In this document: positions 37,005-48,700 of the stretch, piece after piece
How positions within the stretch are numbered: position 1 is the first letter of the stretch
How the letters are laid out: each line of letters starts with the position of its first letter
NCBI GenBank assembly: GCA_964019155.1
Contig: OZ025240.1
Span: 38,215,973-38,279,972 of the forward strand
Source: Osedax fenrisi
Taxonomy: Eukaryota; Annelida; Polychaeta; Sabellida; Siboglinidae
Direction of reading: 5' to 3'
DNA length: 64,000 nt
Translations under genes and position numbers: made by a program
The notes under the pieces: model-generated
The model's input: the letters and a program-made list of their open reading frames with translations, nothing else
What the model was told of the DNA's origin: nothing
Database searches by the model: none

Positions 37005-37275
37005 GTATGTATACATGTATACTGTTACCATAATGACGTGACTACGAACCGTTGCGAAGCAGTTCGTCATGCATAGACCTGCCATTGCAATACTTTCCTT
37101 TACACGAGTAAACACAAGTATTCACAAATATATTTGTACCTGTCATTTTAATTATTATGTATATACGGATTTGTTTAGGTATATTCGTACTCTTAAACTC
37201 ATAGATACACACCACTAACGTTGTATTCTTAATTCATATATATATATACGTCATTAACCAAATATATTATTTATT
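36219..37275. other. AT-rich spacer
   Basis: Holds hairpin-like 'gtacggcgtacactgtac' near 36290-36320, a (TA)n stretch near 36965-37010, and a short exon-like segment on the minus strand near 37035-37110 discussed as a finding. Confidence 0.4.
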
Positions 37276-37391
37276 TTAATATTCTATAAATAAGTGTTGG
37301 GAATTTAGAAAAAGTATAATTTTAATAAATGTAGCCATAATTAAATGTAGCCACAACGTGATCGTTACTATTGTTAATAGATATATTATTA
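37276..37391 (-). CDS. Candidate transmembrane exon, possibly gene B exon 4
   Basis: Minus strand, after acceptor 'aattacag|ta': two bases, then a hydrophobic reading (IIYLLTIVTITLWLHLIMA) and a stop at 37276. It accepts phase 1, as the family terminal exon should, and lies downstream of gene B exon 3. Base composition is low-complexity and the tail is not basic as in the 18.8-kb exon, so chance is a real alternative. Confidence 0.3.
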
Positions 37392-37399
37392 CTGTAATT

Positions 37400-37552
37400 A
37401 ACGAAATGTATACATAATAATTCAATACCACTTGTAACAAAATCGGTATACACAATAATACCACCACCATCACGAGTAATATCAGGACGAGTCATAGTCT
37501 GTATACACTGTACACTATACAGTATACGTGACGGGTTGAACACTGGGAACAC
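37400..37552 (-). pseudogene. Endonuclease-like LINE scrap
   Basis: The minus-strand reading includes 'RDGGGIIVYTDF' and 'IELLCIHF', resembling the RGGGV.IY and ELLWI blocks of LINE endonucleases. Nothing else of the element is recognisable nearby. Confidence 0.35.
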
Positions 37553-37638
37553 TATTATTTAGCCAGATTTAAGTATCTTATCGATATCGTATATTTATAT
37601 TACTATTTGTATTACATAATATAAATAAGTGTTTTTTA

Positions 37639-38445
37639 AGGGCAGGCGCTGGAGTTCATCTACACCATGCTATTTATAGCTCCACCGAAAACGCTACTGA
37701 TAAAAAATTAATAAAGATAATTACATAATTTTTTTTTATTCAATAGATACTATCCTAATACATATATATTATGTTTTTTATAAATACAATTAATTTAAAA
37801 GTATGAAATAAAACAGTTTATAAACGCTGAATATTTTGTATTATAAATATATTACATAATCATACATAATCATTATTTATTTAATTAATATAAAATATAA
37901 TAATAATTAAAACATAATTTATATAGATTTATATGTTATACATTTACAGTACAAATTTCAGATAAAAATGATATAAATTAAAAAAGTAGTAGGCATTTAC
38001 ATGTGGTTACTAAATAAAAAAGTAAAAACTGGAGAAAATGACATTCAAAGTTTTTACATAAATAATCATAGATAATATGTACAAATATGTAACTATATAA
38101 AATATACAATATACAAACAAATAGGATTATATAACACATGATTTGTTTATTTATTTAATGCTATTTAATCTATGATCTATGCTAAAATAAATCTAGAAAT
38201 TTTTAAATTAAACGATTATTCTAATAAATCGTAATATAAGATTACATATTACAAGTATTTACATAAATACAAAATATATTTATAAATTGATTACTCCTAA
38301 AACACTTTATATTGATAGAAATACTCAAAAATATTAAAAAATATTTTAGGATATTATAAATAAAATACAGAACTTGGAAAATACATAATAAAAAAATATT
38401 GTAAAAATTAAATTATTTAACACATTTTAACTCCAGCGCCTATCC
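37639..38445. mobile_element. TIR element, GC-rich termini
   Basis: The left end 'agggcaggcgctggagtt' and right end 'aactccagcgcctatcct' are inverted with two mismatches. The interior is AT-rich and non-coding. No target duplication is clear. Confidence 0.7.
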
Positions 38446-38654
38446 TATATTAATTGTAATTGATAATTTTAACAAGAATGGTAATTACAATAGTGCACAA
38501 TAGTACACTATTGTACAGCTGTACAATACAGCATATATGCAGGTATACCCAACTATAGTAAAGTTAACTAATTATAAGTTATATAAGTGCATATAGTTTA
38601 TGAGCTTATTAATTTATTAACATATATATTCACATACATATATACATACATATA

Positions 38655-38690
<36 letters not shown>
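38446..38690. other. AT-rich spacer with (TA)n tract
   Basis: Includes palindromic 'tgtacagctgtaca' near 38513-38526 and a (TA)n run at about 38660-38691. No gene. Confidence 0.5.
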
Positions 38691-38697
<7 letters not shown>

Positions 38698-39540
38698 ATG
38701 ATGATGATGATGATGATATTACATTTATTTGCACTAAAATAGGGTCATGTAGACCCCTTCGCTGGTGCGGGAAGAAAATAATAAAATAATAGTAATACGA
38801 TAATAATTTAATAATAATATACATTCAATATACCACGGACAACAATACTAAATAATATAAAGGACTATTATATACTACAGTCTGCATTGATATGGTGTAG
38901 TGTTATATACTACAGACTGCATTGATATAGACTATATCATATAGTATAATATTATATAATAATAAGATAATAATAATACAATAACAATTTAATAATGATA
39001 TACTTTTAATATAACATGGACAAAAATAATAAGTTGGATGATTTAATGATTTTGGGGAGAGAGAAAAGAAAAAAGTAGGATATATAAATCTTTTGTGGGA
39101 TCTAATTGAACGAATGGTAGAAGGCAGGAAATTCCATAGGGTTTGACCGGAATTTTTAAAAGCTCTAGAATTTAGGGAAGTTTTACTAGAGTTCTGGGAG
39201 ATAAGTAGAGGAGCATTTTGGTAACGAAGAAAAGATAATATAGTACGTTTTTTAATTATATCAGAGATATAGATAGGGGTGAAATAATATATTGATTTAT
39301 GGAGTATAGATAGTATACGTAATTTACACCTGTGGGAGAAGGGTAGCCACATACGAGATGATTGATGAGATGTTGTAGTAGAGTGATCCAGTCGAGTTAA
39401 AAAGTAAGTAGTACGTATTGAGGAACGGGTAATCCGATTAAGTGGAGCAGTAGCTTTAGCAGGAAGTAAATTCAGTAGGGAAGAACAGTAGTCAATTCGG
39501 GAAAGTACAAGAGCATTAATTTGAGTTTTAGTAAGGTTTA
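38691..39540 (-). mobile_element. L2-like LINE, 5'-truncated copy 2
   Basis: Minus strand. It contains the C-terminal ORF (from upstream of 39352; 'MWLPFSHRCKLRIL', 'ISQNSSKTSLNSRAFKNSG'), the 3' UTR repeats 'gcagtctgtagtatata', and a tail of (ATC)n at 38693-38717. It is nearly the same sequence as 27120-27900 and is cut at its 5' side near 39540 by (TA)n. Confidence 0.9.
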
Positions 39541-39673
39541 TATATATATATATATATAAAATAAGAAATTAAAATAAATAAATGTAAACACACACGCATA
39601 CATATATAAACACACAATCATGTATATATATATCAGGTATATATACCATATATATGTATGTATGAATGAGTAC

Positions 39674-39761
39674 CTGTAATTTTGTTTATATCACAAAGCT
39701 GTTCTTCACGCAGTTGTGGTCGCTTATTTTGGTATTCCTGACATCCTCTGTCAACCAATAA
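39674..39761 (-). CDS. Cys-rich membrane/secreted family, gene B exon 3
   Basis: Minus strand. Acceptor 'cactacag|tta' opens an 88-nt exon (29 codons plus one base), closed by donor 'acag|gtactc'. The peptide starts LLVDRGCQEY, has a second Cys 15 residues after the first (EEQLCDIN) and ends NKIT. It starts in phase 0, fitting gene B exon 2 some 0.9 kb upstream, and ends in phase 1. Gene A exon 3 has the same plan. RGC followed by a late Cys recalls the ends of Ly6/uPAR domains, but that is inference. Confidence 0.72.
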
Positions 39762-40654
39762 CTGTAGTGTTTATGTGTATCAATATTACTCAATTATAAT
39801 ATACCTTTATATATATACATTAAGCGTATACCTATAAACGATATGTGAATGTAAACATTTATATAAAACTATAACTTAAAATATATTATTTAACTTGCTT
39901 TTTGTTTACCTATTAATTTTTTTTAATTTTTGTAACTTAATAATATAACATTTGAATTTTTTTTATTTATATATTTGTAAGTCTTATAAGAAATATTACA
40001 AAATTACTTTTATATTATTTTTATTTTTAAATTTATGAAGTAAATGTGCATTTAATTAAAATATAAATATATATAATAAAAAATATCAGAATGTATATAT
40101 GAACGTTATCTATATATTGTACACATTTTAACATATAAAATAACATAGTAGTAGTATTGTAATTTTAGTCAAAATCAAAATACTTAAGAAAATAGTTTAT
40201 AAAGTTTAGTGAAATATTTAAATTAAGATAATCTTAATATATATTTTAATATTATCGTCGGAGAATAACATTAACCATTTGTGCATATTTTCCTCTTATT
40301 TTATCATTATCGCGAATATAATACATTATTATCATTGATATCGATATCATCTTATCTGTTATTATAATTATCTCGAGACGCGTGTTTAGAGAGAATATCC
40401 GCGTTATATTGTGCGAACCGCGTATCGCACCTCACATTCGCACCGCACATTCGCACCGCACATTCGCACCTCACATTCGCAACTCACATTCGCACCGCAC
40501 ATTTGCACCGCACATGCGCACCTCACATTCGCACCGCACATTCGCACCGCACATTCGCACCTCACATTCGCACCGCACATTCGCACCGCCTCGCACACGC
40601 GTATAACGATCACGTATACGTAACGCGAATGCATGTAGTGTACGCGTAGTATAC
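39762..40654 (-). other. Predicted intron 2 of gene B
   Basis: Begins 'gtatac' and ends 'ttttcactacag'-like on the minus strand. Contains the 13-bp minisatellite. Confidence 0.55.
40425..40590. repeat. 13-bp minisatellite, about 13 units
   Basis: Units 'cacattcgcaccg' and 'cacattcgcacct' alternate. It is GC-rich and lies only 65 bp from gene B exon 2. Thirteen is not divisible by three, so peptide repeats cycle frames; the several ORFs here are artefacts. Confidence 0.93.
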
Positions 40655-40856
40655 CTCGTCCACTATAACGCTGTCCATGAGTTCCGGGTAGAAGTACTCG
40701 CTACTGATAGTGGTTCTAAGCATCACGTAGCACGTCCCCAGGCACCCTTCTTTCTCGGTGAAGAACGTCGCTTCGTCGAAACACCCTCCGTCCGGTTTAG
40801 TTCGTTTCGACATCAGCACGTTCTTCTTTATACCGATACACGTTTCGCATAGCAGA
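40655..40856 (-). CDS. Cys-rich membrane/secreted family, gene B exon 2
   Basis: A 202-nt GC-rich exon on the minus strand: one base (completing Cys with exon 1) plus 67 codons. Acceptor 'tatacag|t', donor 'gacgag|gtatac'. Layout: splice-Cys, x2, C, x2, C, x18, C-F, x11, C-L-G-T-C, then 'SSEYFYPELMD'. Total length, both splice phases and all Cys positions agree with the gene A and C exons, though most other residues differ. An ORF track start inside the exon (GTG/ATG) is not the true start. Extracellular domain by inference; ligand unknown. Confidence 0.8.
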
Positions 40857-40955
40857 CTGTATAGATGTGGGCGTGGTTAGCTGGGCAACTTTACGCGATA
40901 TGGGCGTGGTTATTAGAAATGGTGTGTTTAATGTATTTTACTTAATACATAATCT

Positions 40956-40993
40956 CATAGATTTATAGTTTACATGTAAACTATAAATCTATG
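40956..40993. repeat. Perfect 38-bp palindrome
   Basis: 'catagatttatagtttaca' followed directly by its exact complement. It lies 100 bp from gene B exon 2 on the intron side. Confidence 0.92.
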
Positions 40994-41165
40994 CATAATA
41001 TAGATAAATTATGCAGCTAGCGTGTACATAATGCATAATATATATATATACTTGATATTTAATCATATTTAAGTAGGTGAATAGACATCGAGTTACATGA
41101 GTTAGGCTATATGATCAGTGATATAGTATCGATGCCAGCTATATTACTTTAACCCCTTAAGGTCA

Positions 41166-41205
<40 letters not shown>

Positions 41206-41461
41206 AACATTAAACCTTTAAACGCTATTATAATAACCTTATAAGGTTTGATCAATTGATTAAAATATAGTTAAATTATTATTAATTTAAATATAATAGA
41301 GTTATTTATGTAGTATAAAATGAGCAACACATATTATTATTAATGACGATTATTTAGAAAATATATTCATATCTCCTATATGATCATATCAACTATATTA
41401 ACCAAATTCTTTATTTTTCTAACTTCATATTATAGTGAATGATATAATTACTGTCATAGTT

Positions 41462-41822
41462 GTTGTTATATCTATAGTTAATGTAAGGATAAATTGGATT
41501 GGATATGTCAGACTTTTCTATAAGTCGGACACATATTATAGTAATTTTTATGATTTTATACTGATTAAGTCGGACTTTTTATAAATTGTCAGAAATATTT
41601 ACTTTAAATAATTAATATTATAATTTTAGTAAGTAATATTATTGAATACAACATTTTATGTTGTTGATTGTTGCATAATTCCACATTTTGGTAACCATTT
41701 AACTCACGCTGCGCATTTCATGTATTATTTGCATGATATTCTAAATCTCGGATAAGTCGGACGTCTCGCTAAGTAGGACATTTTCCCGGCCCCTTGCGAG
41801 TCCGACTTATCGGGAGTTGACT
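41462..41822. mobile_element. Pogo/Tigger-like remnant
   Basis: The right end 'tccgacttatcgggagttgactgta' is close in style to Tigger/pogo termini and ends at TA. 'aagtcgga' recurs in both orientations through the segment. The left end is degenerate. No transposase. Confidence 0.5.
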
Positions 41823-41929
41823 GTATTTTTAATATACTTGAAATTATTGTTGGTAAGATGATGATGATATATGGTTATTAAGTACTAAACGTTGCTTCTT
41901 CGCCTAGATGGTAGAACAATACTAATAAG

Positions 41930-42345
41930 GGTGTCCGTATTAAGATATCTAGAGTGTCCATATATTATGGACTTATATGACCTCTAGATATATGATTATA
42001 ACTTAATTAATATTTGATAACAAATATAGCAATTATGCATATAATGTTTAGAATGCTTTAGTTATTAATAAAATATATTATGTTTTATATCGATATTTGT
42101 ATATACTTGAGAATGTTTTAAGTTGACATTTTTTTCATAAATTTAAAAACGTAATAAAAATCAGTTTATTGGATATATCAGCTATTTTGAATAATTAAAA
42201 AATACAAAATACTTATTTAGACTATTTATATAATTATGAATATTTTATTCAATAAAAATTTCTTTGCAGGATTTATGGTTTCTGAGATAACGATAGTGTT
42301 CGTATTCTGGCACTGTCCATATTCGGTTACTTTCCACTATAGTGG
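41930..42345. mobile_element. TIR element with subterminal repeats, half copy
   Basis: Matches the right half of copy 2 (about 15428-15841): 'gggtgtccgtatta', 'cctctagatatatg', and the end 'cggttactttcc'. The terminus is altered ('ccactatag'). Confidence 0.8.
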
Positions 42346-42612
42346 AAAAACTGAATTCAATTTCCAAAAAAAGTATTAAGACATTACATTCTATTTTACA
42401 CTCCCGACTTGACTACTGTTCTACCCCAATACATCTACTGATCTACTTAATCGGTTATCCGTATCCTAACTATAGTTAGTAGTACATATTGAGGAACGGA
42501 TAACCCGATTAAGTAGATCAGTAGATGTATTGGGGTAGAACAGTAGTCAAGTCGGGAGTGTAAAATAGTATTTAATGTCTTAATATGTTTTTTGGAAATT
42601 GAATTCAGTTTT
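42345..42612. repeat. Long palindrome of L2-derived sequence, ~125-bp arms
   Basis: The left arm starting 'aaactgaattcaatttcc' is mirrored by the right arm ending in its complement, with few mismatches. Both carry the L2 coding block around 'gacttgactactgttc'. The centre is 'ctaactatagttag'. Confidence 0.9.
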
Positions 42613-43008
42613 TATTTATTCTAAATAGATGAAAGTTGGAGGATTGTGCAACGGATGATTCGAAAAGGATGATTTGTCATCAAAGATAATTCTTATTGTT
42701 AAGGAAGAATAGTAAATGGTATAATAATGTAGTTTTGAGTAAAATGTGGAAAATAAATACTATAAGTAAGTATGTTAAATATGTTGTAAGTACAGTAGTC
42801 TTTGATGCATTAATTATCAGTTTATTTGAGAGGATCATACTATTAAGCAGTTTTCACACTCGGTTAATTCGGTGTTAATGGTATAAGGGAATTTATGGGG
42901 AAACGGGTAACTAACTTAATAACATCAGCAAATATATGGTAGTGGGTATTCGGAAAGTATTTAATTAGATAAGTAATAGGGCGGATATATATATATATAT
43001 ATATATAC

Positions 43009-43077
<69 letters not shown>

Positions 43078-43105
43078 CATATAGAAAAAAGGACCGAGAA
43101 CGAAT
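42345..43105 (-). pseudogene. L2-like LINE fragment with inverted duplication
   Basis: The minus-strand reading shows RT scraps ('YRILHGFVLGPFF', near GIPQGSVLGP; 'YHIFADVIKLVTRFP', near SDDIQLFTFFP), interrupted by (TA)n at 42985-43080. At its distal end a segment is duplicated in inverted orientation (42345-42612). Confidence 0.7.
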
Positions 43106-43489
43106 CCATGGAGAATACGGTAATCGGTAAACAATTGTAAATAAATACCTACATTAATGCGTGTAAGTCTTGTGTAGTACATATTTTCTTTATTGTGTAA
43201 TTTTACGTCGTAAACAAATACACACAAAATACACGCATTAATGCAACTATTCACAACCATAAAAATTCATAATCATTTTTAAGCATAGAGAGAGGTAATA
43301 GTAAGTAGTAGTAATAGTATTTATTTATACACAAAGATTAATATACATTCTACAATGTGTTTTACTGTTTGTCGAACAGTTTACAGGTGTGGGTTCCCTG
43401 ATGATTTAACGATCATCCGTAAAAATAATATAATAAAATAACATTCTTAAATATAATAATATAATAATAATATAATAACACGATTACAT

Positions 43490-43800
43490 TTCAAAGAGGG
43501 TTAGATAAGTGGTATTTTAGTGGGGAACGTTTAAATAGCTCCTTGAGTTTATATTTGAAAGTGGTTATTGACATATCTTCTTTGCGTATGGATTGGGGAA
43601 GTTTATTCCAGAGAGTTGCACCTCTCCAGCTAAATCGTTTGTTACCGTACTTTCGTAGTCGTGTAGTCGGTATGTCAAGTCTATATGTTTGTCTCAGTTG
43701 TCTGTTAGTGGTTTGTTTGTGAAGTAAAGTATGTAAATTATGAGGTTGAGTTGTTTTTGTAGTTTTGTAAAGTATAGTTAGTAGTTTAATGTGTAGTTTA
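43490..43800 (-). pseudogene. LINE C-terminal fragment, different family
   Basis: Minus-strand reading with 'RLRKYGNKRFSWRGATLWN' then 'KLPQSIRKEDMSITTFKYK', the F-S-x-x-A-x-x-LWN-x-LP block at the end of many CR1/L2/jockey-group ORF2 proteins. It is intact over about 100 codons, 5'-truncated near 43800 beside gene B exon 1, and followed by UTR-like sequence to about 43270. Confidence 0.75.
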
Positions 43801-43866
43801 AAGGTGATATACTTGTATTACTATATTAGATATGTTACGTATAGTTTTACTATTAGTTATATTTAC

Positions 43867-43943
43867 CATGCACCGCACTCTTTTACGATTATATTCAATA
43901 TCGTAACTATTAAGATACACTTAGAATATGTTGATGTTTTCAT
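43867..43943 (-). CDS. Cys-rich membrane/secreted family, gene B exon 1 (signal peptide)
   Basis: Minus-strand ATG (43943-43941), 25 codons plus two bases, donor 'gcatg|gtaaat'. Signal peptide with Lys 2 and 8, hydrophobic core CILIVTILNIIV and end KECGA. It differs from gene A exon 1 at three of 77 bases, all changing the amino acid (F9C, V18I, Q22E). Phase 2 fits gene B exon 2 at 40856. Confidence 0.8.
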
Positions 43944-44129
43944 ATTCCACATGTTAGTTATATTTGTTAAATTTTATAATACTTTATCGAATTATTCAAT
44001 ATTAAATTTACAGATTTTATTTCGTAAAATTATCTTAGAAATGTATTATAATTAAATGATTATTATCTGACAAAATGTCCGTGAATTATAATACAGTTTG
44101 TATTATAATGTATACCCGCAGTCATATGG

Positions 44130-44742
44130 CTACGATAGAACAGGTGTAATACACGGCCATTTTAACACTATAATACACGGACATATTGTCAGTGTAATAC
44201 ACGTGTTTGTATACACGTTCTTTAAAATCGATATTCTGAAGAACATTTTACATTATTGATATACTTAATATTATATATGTATTGTAGAATTACATATCGG
44301 TTATATTTAAATCATAAATTTAATAATTATAATAGTTTGAATATTAAATACAATATTTCAATTTTCAATAATGAGTTATCATTATACAATTATTTAAAAT
44401 TGTATTATCTTAATTATCAATATAATTATGATTATAATTGTTATTTAAGTTGATACATTAAATTATGATGATTTAAAAAAAAAACATAGATAATTAAATA
44501 ATTTATGATTTTAAAATAGTAACTTTATTTATTAAATACATAATATTTACATTACATTTACTATTAAATATAAATTAAAATAATAATTTATAATCAATCA
44601 ATATACTACTAAATCAAATCAATATATTAAAATATAGAAAAGGTATAATATTATATGTTTTATATATTTGAAAAAATTATGTATTTGTAAATGTATATTA
44701 TAGTGACAACGTTGTCGTGTAATACGCTGGTTCTATCGTAAA
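44130..44742. mobile_element. TIR element with 7-bp flanking repeat
   Basis: Ends 'ctacgatagaacaggtgtaa' and the complement of 'ttacgatagaaccagcg' face inward, each bordered by 'catatgg' (44123-44129 and 44743-44749), a likely target duplication. 'gtaatacacggacat' motifs recur inside and also beyond the right end (44775-44840, 44975-45025). Non-coding. Confidence 0.7.
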
Positions 44743-44749
44743 CATATGG

Positions 44750-45134
44750 TTATATGATACACGAGCATGTTGTCAGTGTAATATACGGATATTTGGTATG
44801 TGTTAAACACGGACATTTAGTATGTGATTTACACGACAAATACACACATTTTTTAAATATTTTTTATTTTATTATATATTATTTATTTGAATACTCTATA
44901 ATAATAGTAGAATTACTACTATTTTACAACCTATGTTAAATTAACTTTATTATAAATTTGTATATATAGTGAATTATGTCGGTGCAATACACGGATATTT
45001 AGTATGTATAAAACACGGACATTAGTCACCTTACAAATTAAGTAATATTTATATAAACCAATTATTTTTTATAAAATTAATGTAAATAAATTGTTATATC
45101 AAAATGAAGATTAACTATTTGAGTCCCAGGCGTC
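44750..45134. other. AT-rich spacer with 'taatacacggacat' repeats
   Basis: Motif repeats related to the preceding TIR element suggest an outer or older copy. No gene. Confidence 0.5.
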
Positions 45135-45730
45135 CGGTGTCATATAATACTTCGTCCCCATCCTAAAAATCCTCCCCGATTGTCACGTGACAACAAAATC
45201 GATGATATTTCACTAAATACACATACGATTCGCTTCAAATTTAAACCACATATATCTAGTATGTATATACACACATGTGGAAAAAATCAATGTCTAAGTA
45301 TGCTTTAAAATAAAGTAATACTCAAATATATAAAGTAAAATGGAGATGAATTTAATAATACCAGATTAAACGATAATAAATTAATATTTTAAAATTCTGA
45401 ATCGACAGAAATTATTATTTTTCAATTTTAAGTATAATACTATAAGATCGTATTATAAAATTGTCTCTATATACCATTTTAATTAAAAAACATTATACGC
45501 ATTTATATTCGTGAATATAAACCTTTACCAAAGGGCGTTGCCTATACTCTATTTATAACTTAATGCGGGTGTCGCGCGCTCAACACCCGCATTAAATTCA
45601 AATTACAACTATTTCAATAATTAACTGAAAATGCGTATAATGTTTTTTAATTAAAATAGTATATAGAGACAATTTTATAATACGATCTTATAGTATTATA
45701 TGACACCGGGACCGTCTTGATTTAAAAAAA
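45135..45730. mobile_element. Foldback element with GC hairpin core and nested insertion
   Basis: Flanked by the exact 10-bp direct repeat 'cccaggcgtc' (45125-45134 and 45731-45740). Arms of about 72 bp ('aagatcgtattataaaattg' and complement) face each other. The left arm is split: its outer part ('ggtgtcatataatact') is separated by about 285 bp flanked by 'tataatact', so a second element appears inserted. The core holds 'ttaatgcgggtgt' and its exact complement around a 10-base CG-rich loop (45562-45597). Confidence 0.7.
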
Positions 45731-45740
45731 CCCAGGCGTC

Positions 45741-48700
45741 TTGGATCGTCTCATAATGTATTAACACATATTAACACATATAATTCAATAATTCAGTACT
45801 CGATTTATATAAAAGAAAATCCAAAAATATATAGTAATATGTTTTCTTTATCATAGAATTTAAAAAAAAGTATCTTTATATTTTAGTTTTTGAGAATGTT
45901 CATATAATACAAGTGTATATAATGTTTATTTTAAAAATATATTATTATTATTAAATAAATAAATTAATAAATTATAAATGCAAATTTTATATCATCAATA
46001 TCGTGTATTAAACTGGTTATAATCGTTATATTAATAACAGCATTCCAATGTTTATTTTAAATATTACGTAAACATTGATAAAATAAAGAGTTCCTAACAT
46101 AAAACGCATTTAAATCAACAACAAAATTAAAATTATGTATATTTATAAATTAAATATAACAAAAATACATTATGTTATAACAATTTAATGAAATAACGTT
46201 GATTAATAATTTTTTCTGTATTATTTGAATAAAACTCGCGTAGTAATTATTAAATTAACCGAACTATAGGTCACAATGCTATATTGTGAAGTGTCATGTG
46301 ATTTATAGCATTATTTATTTAAATTTAACAAAATGGCTGAATAATATGTAAATGTTGATGATGCTTTGGACTTAGTTATACATTCAAGTACAAGCGAGTC
46401 TGATAATGCTTCCGATGCAAGTTAATATAATGAGGTTTATATTTATGCATATTTATATATAAAACATGATATATTATACTCATACATTATATATATATAT
46501 ATTTATAAACAAATGTATTATACAATATTTTTCATATTAATTTTATAAAAATATATTTAATTTTGATTTATAATTTTCAATACTAGTTGTATTTATCATC
46601 TATATTTATATATATATATAATCGTTAATATTTAATTATTGTATATTTAATTTGTTTATAATATCATCATAACAATTAAAAATATAAATAATGAACATTT
46701 TATAATTATCATTATATACATTATATATTATTATATTCTAATATTATACATTTCCTTAGCAACATAAATCATAAAAATGTATTTTATTTAATGTTAGTGA
46801 ATTTCATTCATTATACTTATAATAATTCTACGCTTCGAATATCAAATTTTTATAATTATTATATATTAATTATAGAATATTTGAACTACTTTTAATATAT
46901 ATATTATATATATGATATGATATATACACTCAATACAGTAGTTGAGTCAATAATATACTTAATTTTATAATTATAATAATACAAATATTGTAAATTTTCT
47001 TAGTATAAATATCTATATAATGTGTTTTTATTTCTCATGTGTTTCATTAAATATAATCATTAATTTGTATAAAGTAATTATAGAATATATTAACTAATTT
47101 AATATAATTATATACACTAAATATTATAATTCTATTTTATATTTAAAAATTGTAATAATCAAAATATTGTAAATTTCACTAGCATCAAAATAATATATTA
47201 TGTAATATGTTTGATTCCTCATGTATTTCATTCATTATAATCTTTAATTTTATATTGTCATTATATAATATATTATCTAATTTAATATAACTATATACAT
47301 TATAAATATTATAATTCTATTTTATATTTTAAATTGTATTAATTACAATATTGTTAATTTCACTAGCAACAAAATCATTTTAATATGATATTATATGTAA
47401 TTTGTTTGATTCCATGTTAATTTCATTCATTATAATCATTAATTTTTATATAGTAATTATAGAATATATTAACTAATTTAATTTAACTTAATACACTATA
47501 CAATATACAATTAATTTAATATTACAATTAATTATATATTATAATTCTATTTTATTTTTTCTGAAGAATCAGGCGAATTACTATTTTTGAATCCTCTACA
47601 TAGATGACAATTGATTATTTATATTGTTATACATGTTTCAGATAATATCATCAGAAAATATACAAATCTACATGCATTTGATAAATTTATATATATATAT
47701 ATATATATTATATATATTATGGTATTGTAGATAATGAGGTATGACATATTTGAACTCTACGCTTATGTTGATAGGACTTACATGTGAGTCTTAAAGGTGA
47801 CAAGTAACTATAAATAATATAGTATTATATATCGAATAGAATATTATATTTGACCAATATATTACTATATACTAATTATATATTTCTAATATCACAGGAT
47901 TATGTTCAAGTCAGTATCGACTATGTTGATGGATTCGGTGAAAGTGAATAAGTAGATGAAGTATTTGATAGCATGGGAGAAGGTGAACGCAGCTGATGAA
48001 GTGGACTTAGGGGAAAGTCTAGAGAAGATTGTTTTGTAGAATACCATTCTAAATAATTGTATATTTATCAATTATGATGTATTGTAAATAATTATGTATT
48101 CTTAATTTTATTTAAATTCAATATATTATAAATATTACTGTTATTTTTTTATATAATTTAAATAAAATAATATATTATACTTAAATATAAATACAAATTA
48201 AATTTTATATAAGTGAAAATTAGTATTACAGTATAGATTAATAATTATAAATATTTATATGTGTAAATAATAAGTTAACTTTTATTAAAATAAAATATAT
48301 ATTACATGAAATATAAGTTGAAAAAATATTCATGTAAATATAATACACAATTTTATAAATTTCTACATATAAGGTTCTATAATATTCAATAATTATTTTT
48401 TTTATGAATTTTTAATTACATAATTTATATAAATACATACCTTTCTAAAATATAATAACTTATTATGAAAGAAAATGATTATTTAACAATGATATTTGAT
48501 CTTGAATACATCTTTATTACATAATAATACACAATTTAAATAATTTATAATCATTTTCTATATATAAACAGTTATAAAATATTCAATAATTATTATTTTT
48601 ATGAATTTTTAATTACATAATTTATAAAAATATATACCAAAACAAAATAACTTAACATGTAATGAAAGAAAATGATTATTTAATTATGATAGTTAACCTT

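Larger units (their letters stand above)
40857..43866 (-). other. Predicted intron 1 of gene B (3.0 kb)
   Basis: Holds a perfect palindrome (40956-40993), a (TA)n tract (about 41170-41201), pogo-like and TIR-element remains, and L2-like and other LINE scraps. No exon of the host gene was seen. Confidence 0.55.

Noticed and set aside
40382..40634. Overlapping ORFs rich in RTFAPHI or CGANVRCE
   Set aside because: Products of the 13-bp minisatellite next to gene B exon 2.
42864..43260. Two minus-strand ORFs of 81 and 99 aa
   Set aside because: Mostly (TA)n translation joined to scraps of L2-like RT; listed as a LINE fragment instead.
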